Positions 56,152 to 57,877 of a stretch of 57,877 nt of DNA are shown here, piece after piece; position 1 is the stretch's first letter; the number at the start of each line of letters is the position of its first letter. The position numbers were made by a program, and so were the translations under genes. This DNA is from DATCZS01 sp036525795 (GTDB taxonomy: Bacteria > Actinomycetota > Acidimicrobiia > Spongiisociales > ZC4RG35). The DNA lies in NCBI GenBank assembly GCA_036525795.1, contig DATCZS010000055.1, forward strand, positions 1 to 57,877, read 5' to 3'. The notes under the pieces are model-generated. The model was not told the origin of the DNA, did not search any database, and saw nothing but the letters and a program-made list of their open reading frames with translations.

Positions 56152-57335
56152 GTACCAGAACCATCGGTCGCAAGATCACGTCCATCACCGAGATCCGGGC
56201 CAACGCTCGACGGCAGGCAGACCAGTCCCGGGCCAACCGCCGCGTGGCCACCACCCTGCTCGTGGTGGTGGCGGCACTCACCGTGATCGGCCTCACCGCC
56301 ACCCTCTCGGCGTCGTCCACGGTGGGGATCGCCGGCGCGGACGACCGTTTCCACTTCTTCAAGCGCCAGCTCGTCGGCATCGGGATCGGAGTGGTGGCGA
56401 TGGCGGTCACCTCCCGTGTCCCCTACCAGTGGTACCGGCGGGCTGCGCTTCCCATCTTCCTCGGCTCGGTGATCCTGCTCGTCGCGGTTCTGTTCACCGG
56501 CCAGGACGCCTACGGGGCGCGCCGCTGGATCAACCTCGGTCCGTTCGGGTTCCAGCCGTCCGAGCTGGCCAAGTTCGGGGTGATCATCGCGATGGCCACG
56601 GTCCTCGAGAAGAAGGCAAGGCTGCTCGACGACTTCGGACACTTCCTCGCCCCGGTGGCCGTGATCGTCGGGATCCCGGCCGTACTGGTGATGCTCGAGC
56701 CCGACCTCGGCACCACGATCGTCATCGCCGTCTCGGCGCTGGCCGTGCTGCTGGTGAGCGCTGCCCCCCTCCGCTTCGTGTCGTTGACCGGCCTGGTGGG
56801 GGCGGGTGTGGCGACCGCGCTCGCGTTCTCGGCCGACTACCGGCGCAGCCGCATCGTCGGGTTCCTCGACCCGTGGGCGGATCCCGAAGGGGCGGGCTGG
56901 CAGCTCATCCAGAGCTACTACGCATTGGGGACCGGCGGCGTGTTCGGGGTGGGCCTGGGGGCGAGCCGGGCCCGCTGGTTCTATCTTCCCAATGCCCACA
57001 CCGACTTCATCTTCGCCATCATCGGCGAGGAATCCGGCTTCCTCGGCGGATCCATGGTGATGCTGCTGTTCGTGCTGCTCGGTGTGGCGGGATGGACGGT
57101 GGCGCGTCGCGCACCGGATCCGTTCGGACGGATGCTCGCCGCCGGGATCACCGCATGGCTCACGATGCAGGCGATCGTCAACATCGGCGGAGTGCTCGGC
57201 GTGCTTCCGATCACCGGCATCACGCTCCCGTTCGTGTCCTTCGGCGGAACGGCGGTGGCGGTGTCGATGGCGGCGGTGGGGGTCCTCATGAGTGTCGCCC
57301 AGACCGGCAGACCGCGGCGTCGCGCCAAATCGTGA
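56148..57335 (+). CDS. ftsW: FtsW lipid II polymerase (SEDS family)
   Basis: FtsW has 395 residues with about ten membrane helices. It polymerises septal glycan strands with FtsI. Motifs: FHFFKRQLVGIGIG, GARRWINLGPFGFQPSELAKFG, MLEPDLGTTIVIAVSALAVL, WQLIQSYYALGTGGVFGVGLGASRA and NAHTDFIFAIIGEESGFLGG, with PFVSFGGTA near the end. The SEDS catalytic Asp is probably that in EPDLGTT or HTDFIF. A 40-residue basic N-terminal tail precedes the first helix. Confidence 0.95.
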   Translation: MSTRTIGRKITSITEIRANARRQADQSRANRRVATTLLVVVAALTVIGLTATLSASSTVGIAGADDRFHFFKRQLVGIGIGVVAMAVTSRVPYQWYRRAALPIFLGSVILLVAVLFTGQDAYGARRWINLGPFGFQPSELAKFGVIIAMATVLEKKARLLDDFGHFLAPVAVIVGIPAVLVMLEPDLGTTIVIAVSALAVLLVSAAPLRFVSLTGLVGAGVATALAFSADYRRSRIVGFLDPWADPEGAGWQLIQSYYALGTGGVFGVGLGASRARWFYLPNAHTDFIFAIIGEESGFLGGSMVMLLFVLLGVAGWTVARRAPDPFGRMLAAGITAWLTMQAIVNIGGVLGVLPITGITLPFVSFGGTAVAVSMAAVGVLMSVAQTGRPRRRAKS

Positions 57336-57877
57336 GCTACGCCATCGCGGCGGCAGGAACCGGCGGCCATGTCTATCCGGGACTCGCGGTGGGCGAGGCT
57401 CTGGTGGAGGCGGGTGTGGACCGGTCCGACATCCTCTTCGTAGGCGGTGACCGACTCGAGAGCGAGGTGTACCCCGCGGCCGGCTTCGCGTTCTTCGGTG
57501 TCGAGTTGCGCGGCCTGACGCGGTCGCGTTCTGCGGCGAATCTCGGTCTGCCGTTGGTGGTGGCCCGGGCCGTTCGCGCCATGACCCAAGAATTCCGGCT
57601 TCGAGGCGTCGAGGTGATGCTGGGAATGGGGGGGTACGTGACGGTTCCGGCGGCGATCGCCGCCCGCAGGGCGCGGGCGGTGGTCATGGTGGCCGAGCAG
57701 AACGCCCACGCCGGGCTCGCCAACCGCCTGGCCGGACGTCTGGCCAGGCGGCGGTTCGGTGCGTTTGCCCGGACCGATGGTCTCCCGGGGGCAGAGTGGG
57801 TGGGCAACCCGGTGCGGCCTTCGATCGCCGCCTTCGATCGCGAGATCCTGGCGGGGGAGGCCAGACGCCACTACGGC
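57332..57877 (+). CDS. murG: UDP-GlcNAc transferase MurG (partial)
   Basis: The first 182 codons are present; the gene runs off the window end. It starts (V)SYAIAAAGTGGHVYPGLAVGEAL with the glycine-rich GTGGH motif of MurG. It continues with DILFVGGDRLESEVYPAAGF, GMGGYVTVPAAIAA and AEQNAHAGLANRLAGR, then WVGNPVRPSI. MurG adds GlcNAc to lipid I to make lipid II on the inner membrane face. The GTG overlaps the ftsW stop (GTGA). There is no ORF break within the visible part. Confidence 0.95.
   Translation, partial: MSYAIAAAGTGGHVYPGLAVGEALVEAGVDRSDILFVGGDRLESEVYPAAGFAFFGVELRGLTRSRSAANLGLPLVVARAVRAMTQEFRLRGVEVMLGMGGYVTVPAAIAARRARAVVMVAEQNAHAGLANRLAGRLARRRFGAFARTDGLPGAEWVGNPVRPSIAAFDREILAGEARRHYG

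Overview
This window is chromosomal DNA of a high-GC actinobacterium, most likely a member or relative of the Acidimicrobiia. The S-layer-homology repeats of the protein at 10409-11365 are of the 'DDDGSxHExDIxALAAAGIT' type, which I associate with that class. An F420-type LLM oxidoreductase, a DUF3040 gene next to dinB, a NYN protein, many GTG starts and an mraW-type structured RNA before rsmH also point to Actinomycetota. MurE carries DNPR (residues 411-414), so the wall probably contains meso-diaminopimelate. I see no IS element, prophage, CRISPR array, toxin-antitoxin or defence island, no tRNA or rRNA, and no gene-free stretch above about 230 bases.

Layout. (1) 51-5834: a DUF5667-like protein, a DUF2007-like protein, then a minus-strand operon for the three-subunit proton-translocating transhydrogenase (pntAA-pntAB-pntB) continuing into a membrane protein and a nitroreductase; a USP-CBS protein is divergent. 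(2) 5887-11365: membrane-anchored alpha/beta hydrolase, tricorn protease, secreted CAP-SLH protein. (3) 11359-18600, minus: ilvB-ilvN-ilvC-leuA-(adhesin-like gene)-leuB, with leader peptides before ilvB (MTSSILVLP, then an intrinsic terminator) and before leuA (MGGLLALR, then a hairpin and a possible RBS-sequestering pairing). (4) 18601-25284: NYN protein, small Cys protein, queG, alpha-glucan phosphorylase and ilvD. (5) 25281-30359: a tightly overlapping operon with an ArsA-like ATPase, SRPBCC protein, metallophosphoesterase, ROK sugar kinase, DUF1232 and LLM proteins. (6) 30396-37099: aminotransferase, threonine aldolase and a complete fabD-fabH-fabG-acpP-fabF type II fatty acid cluster. (7) 37106-47690: small membrane proteins, Nudix hydrolase, histidine phosphatase, dinB, DUF3040, a MerR regulator, a MoxR-DUF58-transglutaminase cluster and an HNH protein. 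(8) 47823-57877: a universal stress protein, then the division and cell wall (dcw) cluster mraZ-rsmH-ftsL-ftsI-murE-mraY-murD-ftsW-murG (murG cut by the window end). murF is absent from its usual place between murE and mraY.

Cross-cutting signals. Many operon-initial genes have a TANNNT hexamer 6-10 nt before the start codon, the signature of leaderless mRNAs. Four intergenic sites carry tandem 7-bp repeats with the common pattern NNGWCTC on the plus strand; the two long arrays sit between convergent genes and a short one supplies the ribosome binding site of leuA.

Most genes are ordinary core genes. The observations most worth following are the leuA leader, the heptamer family, the structured mraZ-rsmH spacer and the missing murF.
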